Assembly (NCBI GenBank): GCA_017539105.1
Contig: JAFYHQ010000046.1
Span: 1-64,000, forward strand
Direction: 5' to 3'
Origin: Erysipelotrichaceae bacterium
GTDB lineage: Bacteria; Bacillota_I; Bacilli_A; Erysipelotrichales; Erysipelotrichaceae
DNA length: 64,000 bases
This document shows, piece after piece, positions 43,924 to 52,975 of the stretch. The translations under genes were made by a program, and so were the position numbers. The first letter of the stretch is position 1. Each line of letters starts with the position of its first letter. Below the pieces are notes generated by a model. It saw only the letters and a list, made by a program, of their open reading frames with translations, had not been told where the DNA came from and ran no database searches.

Positions 43924-44871
43924 TTAAATCACTTTATTCAGCTGACCGCCATCCAGCCATGCCCGCAGGTTGTCGAAAACGATTTCTGCACGCAACGACA
44001 TGGATTCCTTGGTGGCGAATGCGATGTGAGGCGTAAGCAACGTATTTGGCGCTTTCAGCATCTGCGTATCTGCAGGAAGAGGCGGCTCTTTCGTATAGAC
44101 GTCGATGGCTGCCCCGGCAATGATTCCTTCCGACAATGCGCAAGCCAGATCATTCTCATTCGTGACCGGACCTCTGGCCAGATTGATCAGGATCGCCGTT
44201 TTCTTCATCAGACAGAGTTTCTCATAATCGATCAATCCTCTGGTGGAATCGTTCAAAGGACAGTGCAGTATGACGATATCGCTCTCTTTCAGCAAGTCAT
44301 CCAAGGATACCTGTTTCACGTAATTGGGATATTCCGGATGCATCGTTCTGCTGCAGGCAAGGATCTTGCAGCCAAAGGCATGAAACAGTTCTCCGCTGCG
44401 GCTGCCGATCTTTCCATAACCCACAATACCCACGGTCTTATTCCTTAATTCCGAACCGACCAGACCATCTTTCGTTCCTCCTGAACGCACACGTTCCTGT
44501 ACCTGAGGAATGTTCCTGAGCATGCCGATCGCCATGCCTACTGCCAGTTCAGCGACTGCCTCATTGGAATAGCCGGAAGCGTTCGATACTTTGATGCCCT
44601 TTTCTTTTGCTGCTTTCAGACCGACATGATCCACGCCGGTAAATGCCACATTGATGAACTGCAGCCTGTCGCATGCTTCGATCACTTCGTCAGGCATCGG
44701 CATATTCGCAATGATCATGGCATCCGCATCTTTTGTTTCTTCTTTCAGAATATCGACATCTGTCGTTTTTTCGTATTCAGCAAATTCGACTTCGTTTTCA
44801 AATGCTTTCTCATATTTCTCTAATTCTTCCTCAGGGATTCCCAGAGATTCCAGAATAACAACTTTCTTCAT
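43924..44871 (-). CDS. D-2-hydroxyacid dehydrogenase
   Basis: 315 residues. NAD site GIVGYGKIGSRSGEL, catalytic Arg in NLARGPVTN, Glu in YTKEPPLP and His in TPHIAFATKE. It probably interconverts a 2-oxoacid and a D-2-hydroxyacid, such as pyruvate or a branched or aromatic oxoacid. It is distinct in length and sequence from the family member at 22650. AAGGAG precedes the ATG. Confidence 0.92.
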   Translation of the reverse strand: MKKVVILESLGIPEEELEKYEKAFENEVEFAEYEKTTDVDILKEETKDADAMIIANMPMPDEVIEACDRLQFINVAFTGVDHVGLKAAKEKGIKVSNASGYSNEAVAELAVGMAIGMLRNIPQVQERVRSGGTKDGLVGSELRNKTVGIVGYGKIGSRSGELFHAFGCKILACSRTMHPEYPNYVKQVSLDDLLKESDIVILHCPLNDSTRGLIDYEKLCLMKKTAILINLARGPVTNENDLACALSEGIIAGAAIDVYTKEPPLPADTQMLKAPNTLLTPHIAFATKESMSLRAEIVFDNLRAWLDGGQLNKVI

Positions 44872-44899
44872 GATGTTTCTCCTTGCCAGCCTTGATTCT

Positions 44900-44930
44900 A
44901 TTATACAGAAACAGGACTATACAGTCCTGT
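44900..44930 (-). terminator. PepF terminator merging into the dehydrogenase -10 box
   Basis: Stem ACAGGACT/AGTCCTGT (44930-44911), TTCTG, then TATAAT (44905-44900) on the minus strand. Confidence 0.75.
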
Positions 44931-44950
44931 TTCTTGTTTACTGTTTCTTC

Positions 44951-46762
44951 TTACAGCTTGATTCCATCGATCTCTTCAGTCAGTTCGCAGATCTCATCGA
45001 TGATGGAACCGATATAGTCGATCGTCGCATTCAATGGCCCATCCGTGGTGATATCGAAACCGGCGATCCTGGCCAGTCCTACCGGATCTTCGCTAGCTCC
45101 GGCAGCGAGGAATCTCTTCCAATCCTGTACGGCAGTTTCGCCTTCGTTTTCGATACGAAGCATTGCCTGTGTCGCAACCGTGAGTCCTGCGCTGTAGGTA
45201 TAAGGATACAGACCCATGTAATAGTGCGGCTGACGCATCCAGGTAAGTTCCGCTCCTTCCGGAATCTCTACGGTATCGCCCCAGAACAGTTCCAGATTCT
45301 TGCGGAAGATATCGCTTAATATTTCCGCGTTCACGCTGCCGCCTTCTTCAATGATCTTATAGACCTCTCTCTGATACCATGCTTCCCTTAAGTGAGTCAC
45401 GAAATTATGATAGTAAGTATTGCTGATCTGGCTGGAAAGGACCCAGCGACGGAAGCGTTTGTCTTCTTTCGTGTGTGTCAGATAATGTGCCAGCAGCAGC
45501 TCGTTCATGGTCGAAGGAGCTTCGACCAGATACATGGAAGGGCTCTGATCGTAGTAGGATTGCGCCTTGTCGCCATACATGGACTGTCCCGCATGGCCAA
45601 GCTCATGGGCAATGGTAAAAACATCCGACATACGGTCGTTCCAGTTCAGCAGGATAAAGGAATTTTGCTGATAGACGCCGGAACAGAAACCTCCTGTGCT
45701 CTTTCCGATGTTTCTGGCAAAATCGATCCAGCGTTCCTTATAAGCCCGATCGACCATGTCCACATAATCCTCGCCAAGGATCGCCAAAGCATCCCGCACA
45801 TACTGATGGGATTCCTCGATCGTGACTTTCGGATCATATTCCGGATCGACAGCGATCTTTAGATCCGCAAAGGTCATTTTCTCAAGATTATACTTTTTCT
45901 GTAGAAGTTTCGCATATTTACGCATATGCGGAGCAAGACGTTCCGTGATCACATCGATCTGCCTGTCATACATTTCCCGTGTCACTTTCTGATTGAACAG
46001 AAGGCTGTCGAACACGTTATCGAATTTACGTAATTCCGACATCGTCTTTTCCTGGCTGACACAGGCATTATAGGCAGCGGCTGTCGTGTTTTCGTATTTC
46101 TTCAGCGTATCATAAAAAGCGCGGAAAGCGGCACGGCGTATTTTGGTATCGGCTTCCAGTTCATAGTTGTCTTCGAACAGGGAATAGCCTAACGGATATT
46201 CTTTGCCATCGACCGTAAACGGATCGAACGAAATATCCGCAAGTTTTGCCGTGTTATAGATGGTATAAGGAAGATCAAACGATCTGCTTAGCGCAGCCAG
46301 CGTCTTTTCCGTTTCCGGCGAAAGCATATGCGCCTTTTTCTTGATCAGATCCTGCAGGTAGATCTTGCATCCTTTTGCCAGTTCTACGGCTTTTTCCAGT
46401 TCCTCATCCGCAGCCAGCAAAATCTCGCTGTCGACAAAGGCCATCTGGCTTTCCATCTTGATGATCTCATCGCTTACTTTTTCATTCCGTTCACGAAGCT
46501 TGTTGTCGGTATAGTCCGCTTCGACTGCCAGTCCCGTATAGGACCAGATCCTGTAAATGACAGGGAGCATTTTCTCCATCTCATCGAGACATTCCACGAT
46601 CGTCTCTGCCTTGTCCAGATGCCCGGCATATTTTTCAACGAAATGTTTTGTTTCTTCTTTGATCTTTTCCAATGCTTCCCACATCAGTTTTTCATCGGAA
46701 TAAAGCAGGGACAGATCCCAGGTCTCCTGTACAGGTACATCTTTACGGTTCAACAGTTCCAT
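44951..46762 (-). CDS. pepF: Oligoendopeptidase F
   Basis: 603 residues from ATG 46762, which has GAAAGGAAG upstream; a longer frame would include the -10 box (SYNKK). M3 metallopeptidase with zinc motif TIAHELGHAGQS near 370. The N-terminal VPVQETWDLSLLY and the C-terminal MGLYPYTYSAGL with catalytic Tyr/His are typical of PepF. It degrades short cytoplasmic peptides. Confidence 0.96.
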   Translation of the reverse strand: MELLNRKDVPVQETWDLSLLYSDEKLMWEALEKIKEETKHFVEKYAGHLDKAETIVECLDEMEKMLPVIYRIWSYTGLAVEADYTDNKLRERNEKVSDEIIKMESQMAFVDSEILLAADEELEKAVELAKGCKIYLQDLIKKKAHMLSPETEKTLAALSRSFDLPYTIYNTAKLADISFDPFTVDGKEYPLGYSLFEDNYELEADTKIRRAAFRAFYDTLKKYENTTAAAYNACVSQEKTMSELRKFDNVFDSLLFNQKVTREMYDRQIDVITERLAPHMRKYAKLLQKKYNLEKMTFADLKIAVDPEYDPKVTIEESHQYVRDALAILGEDYVDMVDRAYKERWIDFARNIGKSTGGFCSGVYQQNSFILLNWNDRMSDVFTIAHELGHAGQSMYGDKAQSYYDQSPSMYLVEAPSTMNELLLAHYLTHTKEDKRFRRWVLSSQISNTYYHNFVTHLREAWYQREVYKIIEEGGSVNAEILSDIFRKNLELFWGDTVEIPEGAELTWMRQPHYYMGLYPYTYSAGLTVATQAMLRIENEGETAVQDWKRFLAAGASEDPVGLARIAGFDITTDGPLNATIDYIGSIIDEICELTEEIDGIKL

Positions 46763-46813
46763 ATATATCTTCCTTTCTGCCTTTTCAGGCTCTGTTTCGA
46801 TTCTTTCTTTTTT

Positions 46814-46819
46814 ATTATA
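46814..46819 (-). promoter_or_regulatory. pepF -10 box
   Basis: TATAAT about 50 bases before the chosen ATG. It decides against the upstream ATG at 46825, which would lie before this box. Confidence 0.55.
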
Positions 46820-46881
46820 AGACATGACGGTTCGAAATTAAGCGATACACCCATGAAAAAAGACTATAATAGTATTTAACT

Positions 46882-47976
46882 ATGGATACACTCAAGAAAA
46901 CAGGCTTCAAGGTTTCGATCATCGGAATCATCGTGAATACGATCCTTTGCGTCATCAAGCTGATCATAGGCCACTACAGCAAGTCGATCGCTATCGTGAC
47001 CGATGGTTTTGATAATCTGTCCGATGTCGGCAATTCCCTGATGATCCTGGTTGCTTACCGTCTGGCATCCAAGCCCGCGGACAAAGACCACCCATACGGT
47101 CACGGACGCATCGAAAACATGCTTTCCCAGGCGATTTCGCTGATGATCATGTCGGTAGGCGTAACGCTTCTGATTTCTTCCGTAAAACGGATCCTGGACC
47201 CGCAGACGCTGATTCAGGATGACAGGATCATTCTGATGATCATTGTATCGATCCTGATCAAGCTGGGGCTGGCTTATTATTACTATCGGATTTACGCTTC
47301 AACGAAACTGAACAGCATCAAGGCGCAGGTTTCCGATTCCCTTTCGGATACTGCCAGAAATCTTGTCATCATCGTAAGCTATGCTATTACGCTATTTACC
47401 GGATGGAATCTGGATGGCTACATCGGTGTCATCGTATCGGTCATGATCATATTCAACGGGTTCAGGCTGTTCAGCGAGACAAGTTCCATTCTTGTGGGCA
47501 AAACAGGCGATGATTCCCTGATCGATGAAATCAGCAATATCCTTTCCGGCCAGAAACAGATCCTTGGCGTCCATGATCTGCGTATCCATTCCTACGGTCC
47601 CATGATTAACTATGCCAGTGCCGATGTAGAGATCGATGGCGACTTGAATTTCATGAAAGTCCATGATCTTCTGGATACCCTGGAGGAACAGATCAGGAAC
47701 GAGACCGGCGTGATCATTACGCTTCATGGCGATCCCGTCAGCAACGATCAGCGAACCAGGCGGTTAAGAGAGATCATCAAAGAAACGATCAGTCTTTATG
47801 ATGGCGTATCATATCATGATCTGCATTACAATGAGAGCCTCTCCTGCTACCATGTGGATCTTTCCATCCCGTATGCGTATGACTTAAAAAAGAATGACAT
47901 CGTGAAACAGATCAGCGATGCCATTCATGAATATGAGAAGGAGATCGATATACAGATCAATGTGGACAGACATTGA
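46882..47976 (+). CDS. Cation diffusion facilitator (CDF) metal exporter
   Basis: 364 residues. Six helices with metal site motifs TDGFDNLSDVGNS (D-x4-D type) in helix 2, HPYGHGR after it, and SDSLSDTARN in helix 5. A C-terminal cytoplasmic domain of about 150 residues is longer than in minimal CDFs. It exchanges protons for Zn, Mn or Fe. TATAAT lies 11 bases before the ATG without a ribosome site, so the leader is only a few bases. Confidence 0.92.
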   Translation: MDTLKKTGFKVSIIGIIVNTILCVIKLIIGHYSKSIAIVTDGFDNLSDVGNSLMILVAYRLASKPADKDHPYGHGRIENMLSQAISLMIMSVGVTLLISSVKRILDPQTLIQDDRIILMIIVSILIKLGLAYYYYRIYASTKLNSIKAQVSDSLSDTARNLVIIVSYAITLFTGWNLDGYIGVIVSVMIIFNGFRLFSETSSILVGKTGDDSLIDEISNILSGQKQILGVHDLRIHSYGPMINYASADVEIDGDLNFMKVHDLLDTLEEQIRNETGVIITLHGDPVSNDQRTRRLREIIKETISLYDGVSYHDLHYNESLSCYHVDLSIPYAYDLKKNDIVKQISDAIHEYEKEIDIQINVDRH

Positions 47977-47981
47977 TCTGT
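47952..47981 (+). terminator. Terminator overlapping the CDF gene's end
   Basis: ACAGATCAATGT/ACATTGATCTGT, 12-base stem, TTTTTCT tail. The stop codon lies inside the 3' arm. Confidence 0.88.
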
Positions 47982-47985
47982 TTTT

Positions 47986-48909
47986 CTATAAGGTCATTTC
48001 TTTTATCTGAAGCTGTTTTTCATATTCCCGTATTTCTTCATCCGTCGGATAAGTATCGTCTCTGGCATGAAGCGTCGCGGCAGAAACCGCATATGTGAAT
48101 GCTTCAGGATAAACGTTTGTTCCGATGTATTCTCCCAGGAAAGAAGCCAGCAGCACATCCCCTGCGCCTACGCTGTTTCTGACAGCGATTTCAGGCGATT
48201 TTGCGTGGAAGCAGCATTTATTCTCATCCAGCAGAATCGCGCCCTGAGGCCCCAAAGAAACGATCACATTCAAAGCTCCGGCAGACTGCGCTTTCAGTGC
48301 GCAACAAGCTGCTTCCTCCAGGCTGCTGATTTTACACTGGAACAGTTCTTCCAGTTCAACAAGATTCGGCTTGATCAGAAATGGTTTCTGCTCCAGAGAC
48401 TTCTTCAGTTTCTCTCCGCTTGTATCCACGACCAGTCTCGCTTTTCTCTCGTTGATCCTGCCTAACAGGCTTTCATAGGTTTCAATATCGATGGATGCAG
48501 GAATATTGCCGGAAACAATGACAGCATCATTTTCAGTCACATGATCGATCTTGTCGAATAAGGCATTGATTTCGTTCGTGCCGATCATCGGCCCGATCCC
48601 ATTGATCTCTGTCAGATCGCCATTCATCAGTTTGACATTGATCCTGCTGAAGCCGGAATCTGTCCGGATGAAATCATGTTCGATTCCTGCTTCCTCCAGT
48701 CTTTTCAGGATCTCTTCTCCGGTAAAACCTGCCACGAATCCGATGGATCTGTTTCTGATGCCGATCTGATTCAGCATCATCGAGATATTGATACCCTTCC
48801 CTCCGACAAGCAGTCTCTCTTTCACCGCCCGGTTTGTTTTCCCGACTTCAAAAGAATCACAGGTCATGTAATGGTCTAAAGATGGATTCAAGGTGATGGA
48901 ATAGATCAT
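47986..48909 (-). CDS. PfkB-family sugar kinase (1-phosphofructokinase type)
   Basis: 307 residues. N-terminal MIYSITLNPSLDHYM and LLVGGKGINISMMLNQ are typical of FruK/LacC; the PfkB signature 2 is NSVGAGDVLLASFLGEY with the catalytic Asp. It probably phosphorylates fructose-1-phosphate or tagatose-6-phosphate. No fructose PTS is adjacent. Its ATG follows the stop of the alpha/beta hydrolase by 3 bases with no separate ribosome site, so it is translated by coupling. Confidence 0.9.
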   Translation of the reverse strand: MIYSITLNPSLDHYMTCDSFEVGKTNRAVKERLLVGGKGINISMMLNQIGIRNRSIGFVAGFTGEEILKRLEEAGIEHDFIRTDSGFSRINVKLMNGDLTEINGIGPMIGTNEINALFDKIDHVTENDAVIVSGNIPASIDIETYESLLGRINERKARLVVDTSGEKLKKSLEQKPFLIKPNLVELEELFQCKISSLEEAACCALKAQSAGALNVIVSLGPQGAILLDENKCCFHAKSPEIAVRNSVGAGDVLLASFLGEYIGTNVYPEAFTYAVSAATLHARDDTYPTDEEIREYEKQLQIKEMTL

Positions 48910-48912
48910 GTT

Positions 48913-49662
48913 TTATTGTTCTAGCAATTCTTTCATGTAGCTGCGCAGTATCGTTCTTAATTCGTCGACCTGTCCCACATAGCAATGATCTGCGTCTTTG
49001 ATGATTTCCAGCCTTCCCTGTTCATATCTATCGGCACATGCTTTGCCATAAGAGATTGGAACGGCTTCATCCTGATCTCCATGGATGATCAAAACAGGCT
49101 TGTGATACCTGTCGATATAGTCATCCGCATCGATCATGCGGGCAACACGCATATAATCCGCATTCAGCGTATTTCCAAAGAAGTCAAAAGAATCCTTCAG
49201 ATCATTGAAATCGATGATCTGCCCAAAGAAATTGCCCTCTCTTACCGCTACAGGAATATTCACGGCAGGAGACATCGGAATGATTGCCTTAAAGATATCA
49301 GGCATCAATCCTCCCGCCATGATCGTCAGCAGTCCGCCTTGCGAGTGCCCGCACAGATAAAGGTCTGTCACATCATCAAGCGTCTTCGCATATTTCACGA
49401 CGTCCAGGATGTTGTTTGCCCATTTGAATAAAGTATGATCCTCGAACGGACCTTCGCTCTTGCCATGGCCATACATCTCGACCCTTAATGCCGCACATCC
49501 CATCTCGCAGAACGTTTCTGCCGCAGCTACGATGTGTTCCTCTTCCATGTTGCCGGTCAAGCCATGTACGATAATGACCATAGGATACTTGCCAAGCCCT
49601 TCCGGTTTCTGCAGTTTTGCATGAAGTTTGATGCCGTCGCTGCTGATATAGAATTCTTCCAT
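48913..49662 (-). CDS. Alpha/beta hydrolase (cinnamoyl/feruloyl esterase-like)
   Basis: 249 residues from ATG 49662, which has GGAGGAG upstream. Nucleophile elbow LCGHSQGGLLT, oxyanion region IIVHGLTGNMEEEH, acid in VLIIHGDQDEAVPI and catalytic His in DADHCYVGQ. The inserted lid and length resemble lactobacillus cinnamoyl esterases acting on hydroxycinnamate or bile-like esters; the substrate is inference. A longer frame upstream would translate the promoter (YNRIE). Confidence 0.88.
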   Translation of the reverse strand: MEEFYISSDGIKLHAKLQKPEGLGKYPMVIIVHGLTGNMEEEHIVAAAETFCEMGCAALRVEMYGHGKSEGPFEDHTLFKWANNILDVVKYAKTLDDVTDLYLCGHSQGGLLTIMAGGLMPDIFKAIIPMSPAVNIPVAVREGNFFGQIIDFNDLKDSFDFFGNTLNADYMRVARMIDADDYIDRYHKPVLIIHGDQDEAVPISYGKACADRYEQGRLEIIKDADHCYVGQVDELRTILRSYMKELLEQ

Positions 49663-49701
49663 AGTCTCCTCCATCCGATTTCTCCAATAGATTTCAATTC
49701 T

Positions 49702-49751
49702 ATTATACAAAAAGCGAAGCCCTAAACTGTTTCGACAGAGACTTCGCTTTT
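49702..49751 (-). terminator. rocD terminator merging into the hydrolase -10 box
   Basis: AAAAGCGAAG...CTTCGCTTTT stem with inner pairing (49751-49710), TTTTTG, then TATAAT (49707-49702) on the minus strand. Confidence 0.78.
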
Positions 49752-49769
49752 AAATTATGTATTAAAACA

Positions 49770-50963
49770 TTATTTGCTGAGCGCTCTTGTGATGCGTTCC
49801 AGCGCTTCATCCAGTTCTTCATACGAAACAGGAATCGGCGGCGCGAAACGGATCGTGTGATCATGCGTCTCTTTGCAGAGTACGCCTTCATGGATGCAGG
49901 CTTTGACATAATCGAAAGCATTGCCGTAGAATTCCACGCCGATCAGCAAGCCTCTTCCGCGGATCTCTTTGATTTCCGGGTTATGGATCTTCTTCAAGCC
50001 GTTCATGAAGTATTCGCCCTTTACACGAGCCATCTTCGGATAATCGTCACGCTGCAGGATTTCAAGCGCTTTGACACCGCAGGCACAAGCTAACGGGTTT
50101 CCGCCAAAAGTCGAACCATGCGAACCAGGCGTATAGAGACCGAGGATATCTTCGTTTGCGGCAATCGCCGACAGCGGCATGACGCCTCCGCCAAGAGCCT
50201 TGCCCATGATATAGATATCCGGTTCCACATCTTCATGCCAGCATGCAAACATATCTCCGGTACGGGCAAATCCGGTCTGGACTTCATCCGCCAGGAACAG
50301 GATATTGTTTTCCGTACAGATCTCGCGGACTTCCTTGAGCCATCCATCCGGCGGAATGATGATGCCTGCTTCTCCCTGTATCGGTTCTGCCAGGAAAGCG
50401 ACCGTGTTTTCTGTGATTGCTTCTCTTAATGCCTGGGCATTTCCGTAAGGAATCGTCTTGAATCCCGGCGTATATGGGCCATAGCCGTCTTTTGCCAAAG
50501 GATCCGTCGAGAAACTGATGATCGTGATCGTACGTCCATGGAAATTGTTTTCACAGGTAATGATCTCCTGTTTGCCGTTTTCCACACCCTTGACACGGGT
50601 ACCCCAGAGCCGGGCCGTCTTCAATGCGGTCTCGACCGCTTCCGCACCGGTATTCATCGGCAGGACCATGTCTTTGCCCGTGAGTTTCGACAGGCTTTCA
50701 TAGAAGTCTCCCAGATTCTCGCAATGGAACGCACGGCTGGTAAGCGTACACTTGTTCAGCTGTTCCTGGGCAGCCGCTACGATTTCCGGATGACGGTGAC
50801 CGAAATTGTGAGCCGAGTATGCCGACAGCATATCGAAGTACTGGCGTCCTTCCGGATCCGTGACGACGGCGCCTTCGGCTTTTACGATAACGACAGGTTT
50901 CGGTGCATAGTTGTGTGCGCCGTATTTATTAGTCTTTTCAATGATTTCTTGTGAACTGTGCAT
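49770..50963 (-). CDS. rocD: Ornithine aminotransferase
   Basis: 397 residues, class III PLP aminotransferase. TGAEAVETALKTARLWG, FLADEVQTGFARTG and the PLP Lys in IMGKALGGGVMPLSA are all present. It converts ornithine plus 2-oxoglutarate to glutamate semialdehyde and glutamate. It sits 12 bases after pruA in the same operon, which completes ornithine to glutamate. Confidence 0.95.
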   Translation of the reverse strand: MHSSQEIIEKTNKYGAHNYAPKPVVIVKAEGAVVTDPEGRQYFDMLSAYSAHNFGHRHPEIVAAAQEQLNKCTLTSRAFHCENLGDFYESLSKLTGKDMVLPMNTGAEAVETALKTARLWGTRVKGVENGKQEIITCENNFHGRTITIISFSTDPLAKDGYGPYTPGFKTIPYGNAQALREAITENTVAFLAEPIQGEAGIIIPPDGWLKEVREICTENNILFLADEVQTGFARTGDMFACWHEDVEPDIYIMGKALGGGVMPLSAIAANEDILGLYTPGSHGSTFGGNPLACACGVKALEILQRDDYPKMARVKGEYFMNGLKKIHNPEIKEIRGRGLLIGVEFYGNAFDYVKACIHEGVLCKETHDHTIRFAPPIPVSYEELDEALERITRALSK

Positions 50964-50975
50964 GTTTTTCTCCTC

Positions 50976-52604
50976 TTATTTTTCAGACATATATGGATAG
51001 ACGATTGCATCCGAAGGATTGAACGTCTCCTTTACGGAATGCGGACTCATCCAACGGATCATATTCAGTGCCGTACCGGCTTTGTCGTTTGTTCCGGACT
51101 GGCGCGCACCGCCGAATGGCTGCTGACCGACCACGGCACCGGTACATTTGTCATTGATATAGAAGTTGCCTTCTGAATGCAAGAGCGCTTTCTCCATCAA
51201 AACGATCGCTTCACGATCCTGAGCGAATATGGCTCCGGTCAAAGCATAAGGAGAAGCCTCGTCACAGATCTTCAGCGTTTCTTCCAGCTTATCATCATCA
51301 TAGATATATACCGAAAGGATCGGCCCAAAGATCTCCTTGACCATGGATTCGTAATCCGGTTTCTTGCATACGATAACTGTCGGCTCGATGAACCAGCCTT
51401 TCGAATCATCATAGTTTCCTCCGATCACGATCTCGCAATCCGGACTTTCCTTTGCACGATCCAGATACGCTTTACAGCGCTCGAAGGAAGCCTGATCGAT
51501 GACGGCAGCCAGGAAGGTATCGAAATCTTTCACATCGCCCATCTTGACTTCTTTCATCATTTCTTTCATGGTTGAAAGAACCTTCGGCCAGATGCTTGCA
51601 GGAATGAACGCTCTTGAACAAGCCGAGCATTTCTGTCCCTGATATTCAAAGGAACCGCGAACCAAAGCAGCCGCCAACGGACGGATATCGGCGCTCTTGT
51701 GCGCAAAGATGAAGTCCTTGCCGCCGGTCTCTCCCACGATACGCGGATAATTGCGATAGGAAGCGATATTCTCGCCGATCTGTTTCCAGACACCCTGGAA
51801 GACTTCGGTAGATCCGGTGAAATGGAAACCCGCAAGTTCCTTACGGGAAATGACATATTTTGCCACATCGGTACCATTGGATGGCACGAAATTGATGACG
51901 CCTGCAGGCAATCCGCAGTTCATCAGAAGCTTCATATAGTAGTAATTCGATAATACCGCCGTACGGGATGGTTTCCATACCGCAACATTTCCTACGATAG
52001 CCGGAGCAGTCGGAAGGTTTCCGCCGATCGAAGTAAAATTGAATGGCGTAATGGCACAGATGAATCCATCAAGCGCACGATAATCCTGACGGTCCCAGAT
52101 GCCAGGGATGGAAGCAGGCTGATCCTTGAAGATCTCCTGCGCGGACCAGACACCGAAACGAAGGAAATCAGCGAGTTCCGCAATATCGATCTCCGCCTGG
52201 AATACGGTCTTGGATTGGCCAAGCATCGTTGCCGCATTCAGTACCTTGCGGTAAGGGCCGGTGATCATATCGGCTGCTTTGAGGAAAATCGCGGAACGAT
52301 GTTCCCAAGACATTTCTTCCCAGTCTTTCTTGGCAGCCAGTGCGGCATCGACCGCCATAGCCAGTTCTTTCTCTGTCGCGATCGAACATTCCGCGATCAC
52401 ATGTTCATGATCATGCGGCATCGTCACTTTGAAAGTGTTATCCGTAAAAATCTCTTTGCCTCCGATGATCAGCGGGATCTTCACGACTTTCGCAGACTGG
52501 CTTTCAAGTTCTTCCTTCAGTTCCGCGCGCTCTTTTGTTCCAGGCAAATAGCCACGGAACGCGTCGTTTTCAGGACGGTCAATAGTGAAATAGGCGTTTG
52601 ACAT
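50976..52604 (-). CDS. pruA: 1-pyrroline-5-carboxylate (glutamate semialdehyde) dehydrogenase
   Basis: 542 residues, P5CDH subfamily of aldehyde dehydrogenases. FTGSTEVFQGVWK, the Glu of RIVGETGGKDF and the nucleophile in FEYQGQKCSACSRAFI are visible, and the C-terminal QQPFGGARQSGTNDKAG is typical. It oxidises glutamate semialdehyde (from rocD next door) to glutamate. AAAGGAGG precedes the ATG. Confidence 0.96.
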   Translation of the reverse strand: MSNAYFTIDRPENDAFRGYLPGTKERAELKEELESQSAKVVKIPLIIGGKEIFTDNTFKVTMPHDHEHVIAECSIATEKELAMAVDAALAAKKDWEEMSWEHRSAIFLKAADMITGPYRKVLNAATMLGQSKTVFQAEIDIAELADFLRFGVWSAQEIFKDQPASIPGIWDRQDYRALDGFICAITPFNFTSIGGNLPTAPAIVGNVAVWKPSRTAVLSNYYYMKLLMNCGLPAGVINFVPSNGTDVAKYVISRKELAGFHFTGSTEVFQGVWKQIGENIASYRNYPRIVGETGGKDFIFAHKSADIRPLAAALVRGSFEYQGQKCSACSRAFIPASIWPKVLSTMKEMMKEVKMGDVKDFDTFLAAVIDQASFERCKAYLDRAKESPDCEIVIGGNYDDSKGWFIEPTVIVCKKPDYESMVKEIFGPILSVYIYDDDKLEETLKICDEASPYALTGAIFAQDREAIVLMEKALLHSEGNFYINDKCTGAVVGQQPFGGARQSGTNDKAGTALNMIRWMSPHSVKETFNPSDAIVYPYMSEK

Positions 52605-52710
52605 AATTCCTCCTTTTATGATTGCAATAAAAAAGAGCCAAGCGTATCTTTTATCTTCAGTTTCATTGCGTTTTGATAGATCTTTTTCTCAATAACGTTT
52701 TTCCAAATCC

Positions 52711-52716
52711 ATTATA
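52711..52716 (-). promoter_or_regulatory. Candidate -10 box of pruA-rocD
   Basis: TATAAT inside the degenerate tail of the truncated ZIP frame, about 105 bases before the pruA ATG. No clear -35. Confidence 0.45.
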
Positions 52717-52755
52717 TCAAATGCAAGATCATTTGAATCACTGCACAAGAAAAAA

Positions 52756-52769
52756 GCCTTATAAAAGGC
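52756..52769 (-). terminator. Terminator inside the truncated ZIP frame
   Basis: GCCTT-TTAT-AAGGC, then TTTTTTC on the minus strand. Confidence 0.75.
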
Positions 52770-52975
52770 CCATCTTTCCTTATCGGCACATTGCTCGATT
52801 GCCGGTACGATCAGGCTCCAGATCGATGCCGCCACCATAACGCCTGCCGCAAAACCGGTCAATGCTTTCTGTACGGTGATTTTCAGATCCTTTTTCAGAA
52901 AGAAGACACAGGCTGCGCCTGCAGATGTTCCGATCAAAGGAATCAATAATCCTGTTATGACTTCTTTATTCAGGA

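Noticed and set aside
52689-52760. Tail of the truncated ZIP frame as a novel domain
   Set aside because: It translates a terminator and a promoter-like TATAAT; this is what run-through of regulatory DNA looks like.
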